DNA of 64,000 bases, taken from NCBI GenBank assembly GCA_016124745.1, contig WGNC01000004.1, positions 1 to 64,000 on the forward strand, read 5' to 3'. Every line of letters begins with the position of its first letter. Positions within the stretch are counted from its first letter, which is position 1. Of the stretch, positions 18,902-28,025 are shown piece after piece. The notes under the pieces are model-generated. The model searched no databases. It saw nothing but the letters and a program-made list of their open reading frames with translations, and had not been told where the DNA came from. The stretch comes from Thiobacillus sp. GTDB taxonomy: Bacteria > Pseudomonadota > Gammaproteobacteria > Burkholderiales > Thiobacillaceae. The position numbers and the translations under genes are program-made.

Positions 18902-19534
18902 TCAGCCCGCCATCTTGGCAGCCTTGCGGTTGCGCTCGATTTCGTAGGCTTTCTTCAGCATCGCCTGGATGCCCTTCTGATCCTTGCACTTGTGGCCGCC
19001 GAACAATTCCATCACGTTCAGGCGTCCTGCCTTGACCAGGCCCAGTGCAACCGATTGCATCGCCATGCCGTTCTTGACGCCCTGGGCAAAGCCATCCTTG
19101 AAGTAGAGGCCCATCGACAGCTTGAGTTCGTTGACGCGGCCGGTCTTGGTGGCGTTTTTCCAGAACAGGCCACTGAAGAAGCGCGTGGCCTGCATTTTGG
19201 GCGCCATGCCGATGCGGTGTGCGTATTCGGCGATGCCGTGCATGATGTGGGTGATCGGCAGCTTGCGCGGGCAGCGCACGATGCAGTTGTAGCATGAGGT
19301 GCAGTTCCACATCGAGGTGGAGGTCAGCACTTCCTCGCGCTTGCCTGCGCGGATCATCATGAACAGTTCCTGCGGCGGATGCTCCCAGGCGCTCTGGAAG
19401 TTGGTCGGGCAGGAACCGGAGCAGACGCCGCATTGCATGCACATCTTGACCCAGTCGCCCATCTCGACCTGTTCTTCGATTTCTTTCAGGAAATTATTGC
19501 GGTACTTCTCCGCCAATGCCGTATTTGCGCTCAT
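18902..19534 (-). CDS. hdrC: HdrC-like iron-sulfur subunit
   Basis: This 210-residue protein has two [4Fe-4S] ferredoxin motifs, CMQCGVCSGSCP (about 33-44) and CTSCYNCIVRCP (about 79-90), on a helical frame, as in HdrC. It would carry electrons between the flavin subunits and the CCG subunit HdrB. No membrane helix is visible, so unlike QmoC it has no HdrE-like membrane part. A GGAGA motif precedes the ATG; the gene is 14 bases after qmoB and 10 before hdrB. Confidence 0.9.
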   Translation of the reverse strand: MSANTALAEKYRNNFLKEIEEQVEMGDWVKMCMQCGVCSGSCPTNFQSAWEHPPQELFMMIRAGKREEVLTSTSMWNCTSCYNCIVRCPRKLPITHIMHGIAEYAHRIGMAPKMQATRFFSGLFWKNATKTGRVNELKLSMGLYFKDGFAQGVKNGMAMQSVALGLVKAGRLNVMELFGGHKCKDQKGIQAMLKKAYEIERNRKAAKMAG

Positions 19535-19548
19535 GGTGGGGTCTCCTG

Positions 19549-21792
19549 TTAGAAGCCTTTGAACGGGCTGGGGCCAACGGCAACCAGCTCGGCGGCATAC
19601 TTGTTGATCATCTCGGGCACCCGCTCGATGTCGGTGATGGCGACTTCGAGATCGCGCACGCGCTCCTTCTCAAGGTTCAGCGTCTTCAGCGTGTCGTCGA
19701 TCTTCGACAGACGTACGCGGCCGAGTTCTGATCCCTTGACGAAATGGCACTGGTATTCGTCGCCGGACTTGCAACCCATCATCATCACGCCGTCGTAACC
19801 GGCGTTCAGCGCGTCGGTGATCCAGATGGTGTTGACCGATCCCAGACAGCGAATCGGAATGATGCGCACGAAGGCCGAGTACTCGTTGCGGCTCATGCCC
19901 GCCATGTCGAGTGCCGGGTAGGCGTCATTCTCGCAAGCCAGGATCAGGATGCGCGGCTTCTCGGAAAACTCGTCGGGAATGTCGACGGCCTTGATCTGCG
20001 CGCCGACGGTGTTGACCGAGTAGTTCTCGAACGAGATCACGCGCACCGGACAGGCGCCCATGCAGGTGCCGCAACGACGACAACGCGATTCGTTGAACAC
20101 CGGAAAGCGCTTTTCGTCCTCGTCGATGGCGCCGAACGGGCATTCCACGGTACAGCGCTTGCACTGGGTGCAACCTTCGAGGCGCACTTTCGGGAACGAC
20201 AGGTCGCCCGAGCGCGGATGCGCAGCGCGGCCGAGTTCGGCGTTTTCCAGCGCCTGAATCGCTTTCAGCGCAGCGCCGGTCGCGTCTTCACGCGCCTGCG
20301 CGATATCCATCGGTCGACGAACCGGGCCGGCCGTGTAGATGCCGGTGCGGCGGGTTTCATACGGGAAGCAGATGAAGTGCGAGTCGGTGAACCCCTGCTT
20401 CAGCTGCGGCACGTCCGGACCCTGGCGGTAGGTCAGGTTGAGGATGGAAATCGGCTTGACCTCGACCTTGGGCTCAGCGCCTGCTTCCTCTGCTGCGGCC
20501 GCCGGCGCATCAATGTTGATGCCGGAGTTCGCTACCTGGCCGGTCGCCAGCACCACCAGATCGACATCCACCACTGCGGCGTTGCTGTCGTCCAGAATCA
20601 GGTCGTGGAACTTCACCGTGCTGGTGGCGCCGTTGAGCACCACTTCGGCGACCTTGCCCTTGGTGAAGATGACGCCCTTCTCCTGCGCGCTGCGGTAGAA
20701 ATCCTCGCCGTTGCCGGGGGTGCGCAGATCCGTGTAGATGATGGTGGTATCGACGGACGGGTTGGCGTCCTTGAAGTACATCGCCTGCTTGATGCTGGCG
20801 TTGCAGCAATATCCTGAACAGTACGACAGATGCTGGCCCGTCGTGTCACGTTGGCCCGCACACTGCACGAACACCACCGACTTCACCGGCTGGCCGTCCG
20901 AAGGACGACGGATCACGCCATCGCCAGCTGCAGCTGCTGTCGCCAACGCTTCGAGGCCCGCCTGGTCGACCACGTTGGGCGACTTGCCGCCGCCGAGTTC
21001 CGGCAGCTTGTTCATGTCGTACAGCGTGAAGCCGGTCGCCTGCACGATGGCGCCGATGTCTTCAGTGTGGGTGGCGCCCGATTCGGTGGCGACGTCGACC
21101 ACGAAGCGGCCCGGCGCGCCGTCGGTCTTGGCGATGGTCGCGTTCAGATAGACCTTGATGTTGCTGTCGCCCAGCACCTGCGACACCAGTTCGCCAACGC
21201 CGGTGTCGGCGGGGGATTTGAACGGCTCGTGCACCGGAACGCGCTTGTAGAGTTTGGCCGCCCAGCCACCGAGCGCGCCGGTTTTTTCCACCAGCACCAC
21301 GGGGTAGCCGGTCTTCGACGCTTCGATCGCGGTGGTCATGCCGGTGACGCCCCCACCCACGACCAGCATCGTCTTGCTGCCGCCGGTGTTGGGATTGCCG
21401 CCGGGCGCGGTCATTGCCTTCACCTCGCCACATCCCATGCGGATGTAATCTTCCGCCATTTCCTGGGTGGTCTCGCGCGCCTCGTCGGTGTCGGGACGGA
21501 TCCAGATTACGCCTTCACGCAGGTTGGCGCGTGCCACGGCGTTTTCCGGGAAGTAGAACGCCTCGGTCTTGGCGCGGCGCGAACAGGCGCCGATCATGAT
21601 GTGGGTGACGCCCTCGCTGGCGATGTCGTTCTTGATCATCGCCACGCCATCGGCGTTGCACAGGAAATCGTGCGACTTCGCCAGCGGCACCTTGCCGTCC
21701 TTCTGTGCGATCTTGACCAGCGCGTCCGTGTCGAGACGATCGCCGAGTCCGCAGCCCTTGCAGATATACGCTGCGACTTTGATGTCAGCCAT
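19549..21792 (-). CDS. qmoB: QmoB: HdrA-like flavoprotein with ferredoxin and MvhD domains
   Basis: The 747-residue subunit opens with a short Cys motif (YICKGCGLGDR). An FAD-binding HdrA domain follows (VVGGGVTGMTTAIEASKTG at about 143), then a two-cluster ferredoxin (CTQCKRCTVECPFGA and CRRCGTCMGACPVRV, about 580-625). The C-terminal MvhD-like domain includes ILILACENDAYPALDMAG and a GCKSGDEYQCHFVKG block. This is the layout of QmoB, the partner of QmoA in transferring electrons between APS reductase and the quinone pool. In sulfur oxidisers the flow would run from AprBA toward the membrane. A GAGG motif precedes the ATG, 4 bases after the qmoA stop. Length agrees with QmoB proteins (about 750). 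Confidence 0.92.
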   Translation of the reverse strand: MADIKVAAYICKGCGLGDRLDTDALVKIAQKDGKVPLAKSHDFLCNADGVAMIKNDIASEGVTHIMIGACSRRAKTEAFYFPENAVARANLREGVIWIRPDTDEARETTQEMAEDYIRMGCGEVKAMTAPGGNPNTGGSKTMLVVGGGVTGMTTAIEASKTGYPVVLVEKTGALGGWAAKLYKRVPVHEPFKSPADTGVGELVSQVLGDSNIKVYLNATIAKTDGAPGRFVVDVATESGATHTEDIGAIVQATGFTLYDMNKLPELGGGKSPNVVDQAGLEALATAAAAGDGVIRRPSDGQPVKSVVFVQCAGQRDTTGQHLSYCSGYCCNASIKQAMYFKDANPSVDTTIIYTDLRTPGNGEDFYRSAQEKGVIFTKGKVAEVVLNGATSTVKFHDLILDDSNAAVVDVDLVVLATGQVANSGINIDAPAAAAEEAGAEPKVEVKPISILNLTYRQGPDVPQLKQGFTDSHFICFPYETRRTGIYTAGPVRRPMDIAQAREDATGAALKAIQALENAELGRAAHPRSGDLSFPKVRLEGCTQCKRCTVECPFGAIDEDEKRFPVFNESRCRRCGTCMGACPVRVISFENYSVNTVGAQIKAVDIPDEFSEKPRILILACENDAYPALDMAGMSRNEYSAFVRIIPIRCLGSVNTIWITDALNAGYDGVMMMGCKSGDEYQCHFVKGSELGRVRLSKIDDTLKTLNLEKERVRDLEVAITDIERVPEMINKYAAELVAVGPSPFKGF

Positions 21793-21795
21793 TGT

Positions 21796-23079
21796 TTAAG
21801 CCTCCGCCTTTGCTACTCTGTTGACCACCTGGATGGCGCGCAATGCCGCCGCCGTGGCCGATTGCACTGCACGGTTCACATCCAGCGCATTCGAGGCGCA
21901 ACCTGCGCCGAACACCGCGCCGTTGGTCGGGTCGGCTTCGATGAAGCCGCTCGAATCCGCCACGATGTGGCCGGGAATATTGATGCCCTTGACCGAAGGT
22001 TCCATGCCGACGGCCAGCACCACCAGGTCGTGCGGGGTGGTGTAGCGCTTGTAGCCTTCGGTGTTGACGCCCCAGCACACCGGGTTGCCGTGCTCGTCTT
22101 CGGTGATTTTCGCCACCTTGGACTTGATGAAGCTCACCGAGGGATCGGCCTGCACCTTCTGGTAGAAGTCCTCGAAGCGGTCGATGGCGCGGATGTCGAT
22201 GTAGTAGATGGTCGACTTGCCGTCTTCCGGATACTTCTCGCGCACGTAATGGGTCTGCTTCAGCGACGCCATGCAGCAGATGCGCGAGCAGTGGCGCAGA
22301 TGGTTCTCGTCGCGCGAACCGGCGCACTGGATGAAGGCGATGTTCTTCGCTTCCTTGCCGTCGCCGGGGCGCAGGATCTTGCCGCCCGTGGGCCCATGGA
22401 TGTCGGCCAGGCGCTCGAACTCGACGCTGGTGATGACGTTCTTGAAGCGACCGTAGCCGTAAGGCTGAATCTTTTTCGCATCGTAGGGCTGCCAGCCGGT
22501 CGCCCACACCACCGCGCCGGCCTTGACCTGGATCGTTTCCTCCTGCATGTCGAGGTCGATCGCACCGTACTTGCAGGCGGCCTTGGCCTTGTCGGCGTCG
22601 GCGCTGCCGATGATCGCGGGGTCGAGCACATAGCGCTGCGGGTAGGCCATCGCGCTCGGCAGGAAAGCGGCCTTGTGCTGGCCGAGATTGTAGTTGAACG
22701 GATCGTCCACCTTCATCTCCACCGCGCGCTCGCAGTCGCCGCAGGCGGTGCAGTTCTCGTTCACGTAGCGCGGCTTGATCTTGACGGAGGCGGTGTAATT
22801 GCCGGTGCGGCCTTCGATGCCGGTCACTTCGGCCAGCGTCAGCACGCGCACGCGGGGATTGTTCTTGAGGCGGCGCAGGTTGATCTCAAGGCCGCAGGTG
22901 GGGTGGCACAGCTTGGGAAAATAGCGATACAACTGGGAGGTGCGGCCGCCCAGTGCAGGATTTTTCTCAACCAGAACAACGTTCTTGCCGGTTTCGGCCG
23001 CTTCGAGTGCGGCGGTCATGCCGGAAATCCCGCCGCCCACCACGAGTATGGTCTCGTTGGTTGCAACATGCTCCGTCAT
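21796..23079 (-). CDS. qmoA: QmoA: HdrA-like FAD flavoprotein
   Basis: I start at the ATG at 23079, which has GGAGG at ideal spacing; an ATG four codons upstream overlaps that site and is less likely. The 427-residue protein has the FAD fold ILVVGGGISGMTAALEAAE, then the GGRTSQLYRYFPKLCHPTCG segment, and single-cluster cysteines (NCTACGDCERA). A second Cys group (CAGSRDENHLRHCSRICC) is typical of HdrA-type proteins. Length matches QmoA (about 410-430). It is the first gene of the cluster; the apr genes it would serve are not in this window. Confidence 0.92.
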   Translation of the reverse strand: MTEHVATNETILVVGGGISGMTAALEAAETGKNVVLVEKNPALGGRTSQLYRYFPKLCHPTCGLEINLRRLKNNPRVRVLTLAEVTGIEGRTGNYTASVKIKPRYVNENCTACGDCERAVEMKVDDPFNYNLGQHKAAFLPSAMAYPQRYVLDPAIIGSADADKAKAACKYGAIDLDMQEETIQVKAGAVVWATGWQPYDAKKIQPYGYGRFKNVITSVEFERLADIHGPTGGKILRPGDGKEAKNIAFIQCAGSRDENHLRHCSRICCMASLKQTHYVREKYPEDGKSTIYYIDIRAIDRFEDFYQKVQADPSVSFIKSKVAKITEDEHGNPVCWGVNTEGYKRYTTPHDLVVLAVGMEPSVKGINIPGHIVADSSGFIEADPTNGAVFGAGCASNALDVNRAVQSATAAALRAIQVVNRVAKAEA

Positions 23080-23268
23080 TGTTTCCTCCATCCGATGGAT
23101 GCAAAAATTGTCTGAAAATTATCCGGGAATTCCTCCCCGAATGCCGGAATTGAGCCCGGATCAGGACCTTGAATGGTACTCCGAAGGCGATGCCTGCCGC
23201 CACGGACAAGCGCGCAATTTCAATCGAAGTTTTCTATGCGCGAATAAGTTGAAGTGCGGATCCAGCGC
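23080..23268. promoter_or_regulatory. Upstream region of qmoA with an imperfect inverted repeat
   Basis: These 189 bases separate qmoA from the phosphodiesterase gene upstream on the same strand. An imperfect inverted repeat, CCGGGAATTCC (23123-23133) and GGAATTGAGCCCGG (23146-23159), lies about 45-80 bases before the qmoA start. It has no T-run, so it may be an operator or a weak terminator. No clear -10/-35 pair is visible. Confidence 0.35.
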
Positions 23269-23820
23269 TCAAACGTGCGGGGTTACGGGGGGCAGCACCG
23301 AAGCGGGCGCCGCCTCGACGCTGACGATCTCGAACCGCATCGAGTCCAGATCGGCCATGACATAAGTAGGGGCATTACCGACGCCGCCGACGGTGCCGGG
23401 GTTGATCAGCCAGGTGTGGCCGCCCTTGACGGTGGCGACCTGCGCGATGCTGGATTTGTGGTCGTGGCCGCAGCACACCAGATCGTAGTCACCGGTGCAG
23501 GCGAGTGCGTGCGCATAGTGCGGGTAGTGCACCAGGAACAGGTTGCGGTCGGCCAGGGTGAACGCTGCATCCTGTCCGTGGTAGCGCACCACGCTGTTGG
23601 GTTCGGCGGCCAGCCGGCTCATGTTGTAGAGATCGCCCGTGTTGTTGCCATGGATGACGTGAACCGGCAGTTCGTATTTCTGCAGCACGCGCAGCGTGGT
23701 CGGCGCGACCACATCGCCGCAGTGCAGCACCGCTTCCGCCCCTTGGGCCTTGGCGTGCTCGACCGCTGCACCCAAGAGGCGGCGATTGTCGTGGGAGTCG
23801 GAGAGGATGCAGATTTTCAT
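23269..23820 (-). CDS. YfcE/MJ0936-family metallophosphoesterase
   Basis: This 183-residue protein is a compact calcineurin-like phosphoesterase. The metal-binding motifs are ILSDSHDN (D, H), LHCGDVV (GD), VIHGNNTGD (GN, using N-N-T rather than the NCD/NHE of larger enzymes), VHYPHYAH and CCGHDHKSSI (GHxH). It ends with LINPGTVGG, as in YfcE. Members act on cyclic or simple phosphodiesters in vitro, but the physiological substrate is unclear. It has its own ATG and stands between an inverted-repeat element and the qmoA leader. Confidence 0.88.
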   Translation of the reverse strand: MKICILSDSHDNRRLLGAAVEHAKAQGAEAVLHCGDVVAPTTLRVLQKYELPVHVIHGNNTGDLYNMSRLAAEPNSVVRYHGQDAAFTLADRNLFLVHYPHYAHALACTGDYDLVCCGHDHKSSIAQVATVKGGHTWLINPGTVGGVGNAPTYVMADLDSMRFEIVSVEAAPASVLPPVTPHV

Positions 23821-23828
23821 GTGTTTAG

Positions 23829-23974
23829 CAGGGGGTCAGGGGCCAGGATCAGGGACTAGGATTTGGGGGCCAGGGACCAGGGGATGAGCGGCTTCGCCGC
23901 GCCTCGTGTATTGACGAAATGCGGCGAAGCCACACAAGGTCCCCTAATCCCTGGCTCCTAGTCCCTGACCCCTA
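23829..23974. repeat. Nested inverted-repeat element between ppa and the phosphodiesterase gene
   Basis: The left arm (about 23829-23881) has repeated GGG(T/C)CAGGGACTAGG words. The right arm (about 23940-23974) is roughly its reverse complement (TCCCTGGCTCCTAGTCCCTG). Inside, GGCTTCGCCGC (23890-23900) pairs with GCGGCGAAGCC (23922-23932). The RNA could fold into a long cruciform-like hairpin. The right arm supplies the ppa stop codon (CTA at 23972-23974). Confidence 0.75.
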
Positions 23975-24520
23975 GAATGCTGGCTTGTCCACTGCGTTGC
24001 GGAAGCGTTCCACCCCGGCCAGAATCTCGGCGCGCGCATCGTCGACCCCGACCCAGCCCTCGACCTTGACCCACTTGCCGGATTCGAGGTCCTTGTAATG
24101 CTCGAAGAAGTGGGCGATCTGCGCCAGCAGTAGGGCCTGCATGTCCTCCGGCTTGTTGACGCCCCGGTAGAGGCCGCACAACTTGTCGACCGGGACTGCC
24201 AGCAGCTTGGCGTCCTCGCCTGCTTCATCGGTCATTTTCAGCATGCCGATGGGGCGGCAGCGCACCACCACGCCAGTGATCAAGGGTATCGGTGTCACCA
24301 CCAGCACGTCGACGGGATCGCCGTCGTCCGACAACGTGTGCGGGATGTAGCCGTAGTTGCAGGGGTAATGCATCGCGGTCGACATGAAGCGGTCGACGAA
24401 CATGGCACCGGATTCCTTGTCGACTTCGTATTTGATCGGTTCGCCGTGGGAGGGAATTTCGATGATGACGTTGAAATCGTCGGGCAGGTTGCGGCCGGAA
24501 CTGACGCGGTCAAGGCTCAT
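23972..24520 (-). CDS. ppa: Inorganic pyrophosphatase
   Basis: The enzyme hydrolyses pyrophosphate to phosphate, driving biosynthetic reactions in the cytoplasm. The ATG at 24520 gives 182 residues beginning [20 protein letters not shown], the normal start of bacterial family I enzymes. A longer frame reaches upstream but crosses the promoter and lacks family similarity. The active-site signature [11 protein letters not shown], the E in [15 protein letters not shown] and KWVKVEGWV are present. The last residues run into the inverted-repeat element. Confidence 0.94.
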   Translation of the reverse strand: MSLDRVSSGRNLPDDFNVIIEIPSHGEPIKYEVDKESGAMFVDRFMSTAMHYPCNYGYIPHTLSDDGDPVDVLVVTPIPLITGVVVRCRPIGMLKMTDEAGEDAKLLAVPVDKLCGLYRGVNKPEDMQALLLAQIAHFFEHYKDLESGKWVKVEGWVGVDDARAEILAGVERFRNAVDKPAF

Positions 24521-24544
24521 GGCAGGATCACCAACACAATGAAA

Positions 24545-24598
24545 GTCGCGCATTATACCCGCGCCCCACCGGGCTTCGCCCGCCCGATATAATGCGAC
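24545..24598. promoter_or_regulatory. Divergent, mirror-symmetric ppa/mfd promoter region
   Basis: A perfect TATAAT at 24588-24593 faces mfd and a second perfect TATAAT on the minus strand (24557-24552) faces ppa. The flanks are also inverted copies: GTCGCGCATTATA at 24545-24557 and TATAATGCGAC at 24588-24598. The mfd -10 ends only 12 bases before the mfd ATG. No good -35 is seen on either side. Confidence 0.6.
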
Positions 24599-24605
24599 TA
24601 TTTGC

Positions 24606-27600
24606 ATGGCGTTCTTCACCCCCACCCCCAATGCACGCGGCCAGTCCGGACTGGCCGGTGCCGCCGACGCGCTCTATCTGGCCGAACTGGCCAGGAAGGC
24701 AGGCCCCCTGGTGGTGGTATGCGCCGGCGCCTGGGATGCCAACCGCCTGACCGAGGAGATGCGCTGGTTCGACCCTGAACTCAGGGTGTGTGCCTTTCCG
24801 GACTGGGAAACCCTGCCCTACGACACCTTCTCTCCACATCCCGACCTGATTTCGGAGCGGCTGGCCACGCTATACCAGATTTCCCGCGGCGATTTCGACG
24901 TCGCCGTGGTGGCGCTGTCCACCGCGCTGTACCGGCTGCCGCCGCCCAGCTTTCTCGCTGCCCACACGTTTTTCCTCAAGCAGAAGGACACCCTCGACGA
25001 AGCGGCCTTCCGCGCGCAAATGGCGCTCGGCGGTTACACCCATGTCAACCAGGTTTTTACGGCGGGGGAATTTTCGATCCGCGGCGGACTGATCGACCTG
25101 TTTCCCATGGGCAGCACCCTGCCCTACCGCATCGACCTGTTCGACAACGAAATCGAGACGCTGCGTGCGTTCGACGTCGACACCCAGCGCAGCATCTACC
25201 CGGTCAACGAGGTGCGACTGCTGCCGGCTCGCGAGTTTCCGCTCGACGAGGCCGGTATCACCCGGTTCCGGCAGAATTTCCGCGAGCGTTTCGAGGGCGA
25301 TCCATCGAAATCCAAGCTCTACAAGGACGTCAGCAACGGCCTCGCACCTGCCGGCATCGAGTACTACCTGCCGCTGTTTTTCGAGGCAACCGCGAGCCTG
25401 TTCGACTACCTGCCCGCGTCCACCCGCCTGGTCACGCATGGCGCGCTCGATCCCGCCGGGCAGGCGTTCTGGTCCGACGCACAGGGTCGCTTCCGCCTGC
25501 TGTCTGGCGACAAGGACCGCCCGCTGTTGCCACCCGCCGATCTCTTCCTGCCGACCGATGCATTTTTCAGCCTGGCCAAGAACCATCCCCGCCTCGACAT
25601 CGAGCAGGCGGGCACGGGGCTGGCGCGCCCGGTCCCGCCGATTTCGGTCGACCGTCGCGAGGCGCACCCGGTCGCCAAGCTGCAGGGATTTCTTGAAGGC
25701 TTCCCGGGCCAGGCGCTGATCGTCGCGCCGTCCGCCGGACGCCGCGAAACCCTGCACGAATACCTCGCCGAGCATGGCCTCGACGCCATCCTGTGCGAGA
25801 GCTGGGCCGAAGGCCTGCAACGCGCCGAGCCCATCCTGCTGACCCACGGCCCACTGGCCGAGGGTTTCGTCAGCAGCGACGACCGCCTGGTCGTCATCAC
25901 CGAAACCGAGCTCTACGCCATCCCGCCGAAGACCCGGCGTGCACGCGAGGCCCGCGCGACGCAGATCGACAACCTGCTGCGCGACCTGTCCGAACTCAAG
26001 CCCGGCGATCCGGTGGTGCACGCGCAATACGGTATCGGCCAGTACCTCGGCCTGGTCAACATGGATCTCGGCGACGGCGACACCGAGTTCCTGCATCTCG
26101 AATACGCCAAGGGTGACAAGCTCTACGTGCCGGTCGCCAACCTGCACCTGATTTCGCGCTACAGTGGGGCGGGAGAAGGTGCGGCACCGCTGCACAAGCT
26201 TGGCACCGATCAGTGGGAAAAAGCCCGCCGCCGTGCCATGCAGGCGGCGCGCGACACCGCGGCCGAATTGCTGAACCTGTACGCGCTGCGCGCTGCGCGC
26301 ACCGGCCATGCCTTCGCGTTCTCGCTGCACGATTACGAAGCCTTCGCCGAAGGCTTCGGCTACGAGGAAACGCCCGATCAGGCGGCCGCCATTGCTGCCG
26401 TGATGACCGATATGCAGCAGGGCAAGCCGATGGACCGCCTGGTGTGTGGCGACGTCGGCTTCGGCAAGACCGAGGTCGCCCTGCGCGCCGCCTTCATGGC
26501 GGTGATGGGGGGCTACCAGGTGGCGGTGCTGGTACCGACCACGCTGCTGGCCGAGCAGCATTTCAACAACTTCTCCGACCGTTTCTCCGCCTGGCCGGTG
26601 AAACTCGCCGAACTGTCGCGCTTCCGCAGCCCGAGGGAGCAGGCCGAGTCCCTGCAGGCGCTGGCAGAGGGCAAGCTCGATATCGTCATCGGCACCCACC
26701 GGCTGATCCAGAAGGACGTCAAGTTCGCCCGCCTCGGCCTCGTCATCCTCGACGAGGAACATCGTTTCGGGGTGCGGCAGAAGGAACAGCTGAAAGCGCT
26801 GCGCGCCGAGGTCGACGTGCTGACGCTGACCGCCACGCCGATCCCGCGCACCCTGGCGATGTCGCTCGAAGGCATCCGGGATTTTTCGGTCATCGCGACG
26901 GCGCCGCAGAAGCGGCTGTCGATCAAGACCTTCGTGCAGTCGTTTTCCAGCGGACTAATCCGCGAAGCGGTGCTGCGCGAACTGAAGCGCGGCGGCCAAG
27001 TATATTTTCTGCACAACGAGGTCAGCACCATCGATGCCATGCGCGAACGGCTGGAAAAGCTGCTGCCCGAAGCGCGCATCCGCGTCGGCCACGGGCAGAT
27101 GGGCGAGCGCGAACTGGAACAGGTCATCCGGGACTTCTACCAGCAGCGCTACGACATCCTGCTGTGCACCACCATCATCGAAACGGGAATCGACATTCCC
27201 ACCGCCAACACCATCCTCATCAATCGCGCCGACAAGTTCGGGCTGGCGCAGTTGCACCAGCTGCGCGGTCGCGTCGGCCGTTCGCACCATCAGGCTTTCG
27301 CCTACCTGCTGGTGGAAGAGGACCGTACGCTCACGGCGCAGGCGAAGAAGCGCCTGGAAGCCATCCAGCTCATGGAGGAACTGGGGTCCGGCTTCCATCT
27401 GGCGATGCAGGACATGGAAATCCGCGGCTGCGGCGAAGTGCTCGGCGAAAAGCAGAGCGGCGAGATCCTCGAAGTCGGCTTCTCGCTGTACAACGACATG
27501 CTGGCCAGTGCGGTCGCCAGCCTGAAGGCCGGCAAGGAGCCCGACATGAGCCAGCCGCTGGGCGTGGTCTCGGAAATCAACCTGCACACCCCCGCGTTGC

Positions 27601-28025
27601 TGCCGGAAGACTATTGCCCGGACGTGCATGAGCGGCTGGTGCTGTACAAGCGGCTGGCGAGCTGCCAGACGACGGACGAACTGACACAGATGCAGGAGGA
27701 ACTGGTGGACCGTTTCGGCGAGTTGCCGGACACGGCGCGTGCGCTGCTGGCGGTGCATCGCCTGCGCATGTCGACGCGGCCCTACGGCATCGTCAGGCTG
27801 GACGTGTCCGGCGAGGGCATGAACGTGCAATTCGTTCCCAATCCCCCGGTCGATCCGGGTAAAATTATCCAGTTGATCCAGGGCAAGGCGGGATACCGGC
27901 TCGCCGGCCCCGACCGGCTCAGGCTGAGCACCTCGCTGCCCGACGTCGCCCGCCGTGTTGGTGCCGTGACCGCCTTCCTGGCCGCGCTCGGGAATCCCCT
28001 TCCACCCGCAGATAACCGTTTATGA
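24606..28025 (+). CDS. mfd: Transcription-repair coupling factor Mfd
   Basis: This 1,139-residue ATP-dependent translocase pushes stalled RNA polymerase off damaged DNA and recruits UvrA. The UvrB-homology N-terminal part contains [20 protein letters not shown]. An RNA-polymerase-interacting domain follows ([17 protein letters not shown], about 460). The helicase motor has Walker [36 protein letters not shown] and [13 protein letters not shown]. The C-terminal regulatory domain lies at about 990-1130. Length is close to the E. coli protein (about 1,150). No Shine-Dalgarno precedes the ATG. It overlaps the DUF1015 gene by ATGA. Confidence 0.96.
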   Translation: MAFFTPTPNARGQSGLAGAADALYLAELARKAGPLVVVCAGAWDANRLTEEMRWFDPELRVCAFPDWETLPYDTFSPHPDLISERLATLYQISRGDFDVAVVALSTALYRLPPPSFLAAHTFFLKQKDTLDEAAFRAQMALGGYTHVNQVFTAGEFSIRGGLIDLFPMGSTLPYRIDLFDNEIETLRAFDVDTQRSIYPVNEVRLLPAREFPLDEAGITRFRQNFRERFEGDPSKSKLYKDVSNGLAPAGIEYYLPLFFEATASLFDYLPASTRLVTHGALDPAGQAFWSDAQGRFRLLSGDKDRPLLPPADLFLPTDAFFSLAKNHPRLDIEQAGTGLARPVPPISVDRREAHPVAKLQGFLEGFPGQALIVAPSAGRRETLHEYLAEHGLDAILCESWAEGLQRAEPILLTHGPLAEGFVSSDDRLVVITETELYAIPPKTRRAREARATQIDNLLRDLSELKPGDPVVHAQYGIGQYLGLVNMDLGDGDTEFLHLEYAKGDKLYVPVANLHLISRYSGAGEGAAPLHKLGTDQWEKARRRAMQAARDTAAELLNLYALRAARTGHAFAFSLHDYEAFAEGFGYEETPDQAAAIAAVMTDMQQGKPMDRLVCGDVGFGKTEVALRAAFMAVMGGYQVAVLVPTTLLAEQHFNNFSDRFSAWPVKLAELSRFRSPREQAESLQALAEGKLDIVIGTHRLIQKDVKFARLGLVILDEEHRFGVRQKEQLKALRAEVDVLTLTATPIPRTLAMSLEGIRDFSVIATAPQKRLSIKTFVQSFSSGLIREAVLRELKRGGQVYFLHNEVSTIDAMRERLEKLLPEARIRVGHGQMGERELEQVIRDFYQQRYDILLCTTIIETGIDIPTANTILINRADKFGLAQLHQLRGRVGRSHHQAFAYLLVEEDRTLTAQAKKRLEAIQLMEELGSGFHLAMQDMEIRGCGEVLGEKQSGEILEVGFSLYNDMLASAVASLKAGKEPDMSQPLGVVSEINLHTPALLPEDYCPDVHERLVLYKRLASCQTTDELTQMQEELVDRFGELPDTARALLAVHRLRMSTRPYGIVRLDVSGEGMNVQFVPNPPVDPGKIIQLIQGKAGYRLAGPDRLRLSTSLPDVARRVGAVTAFLAALGNPLPPADNRL

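Noticed and set aside
20830-23115. A 761-codon open frame on plus, opposite qmoA and qmoB
   Set aside because: It is antisense to two strongly supported genes, has the low-complexity Arg/His/Gly composition of a shadow frame in GC-rich DNA, and shows no domain.
24521-24631. N-terminal extension of pyrophosphatase
   Set aside because: It would cross the divergent promoter and overlap the mfd start; the family start is at 24520.
24870-26762. A 630-codon open frame on minus, opposite mfd
   Set aside because: It runs against the mfd motor and N-terminal domains and has no recognisable motif or start site.
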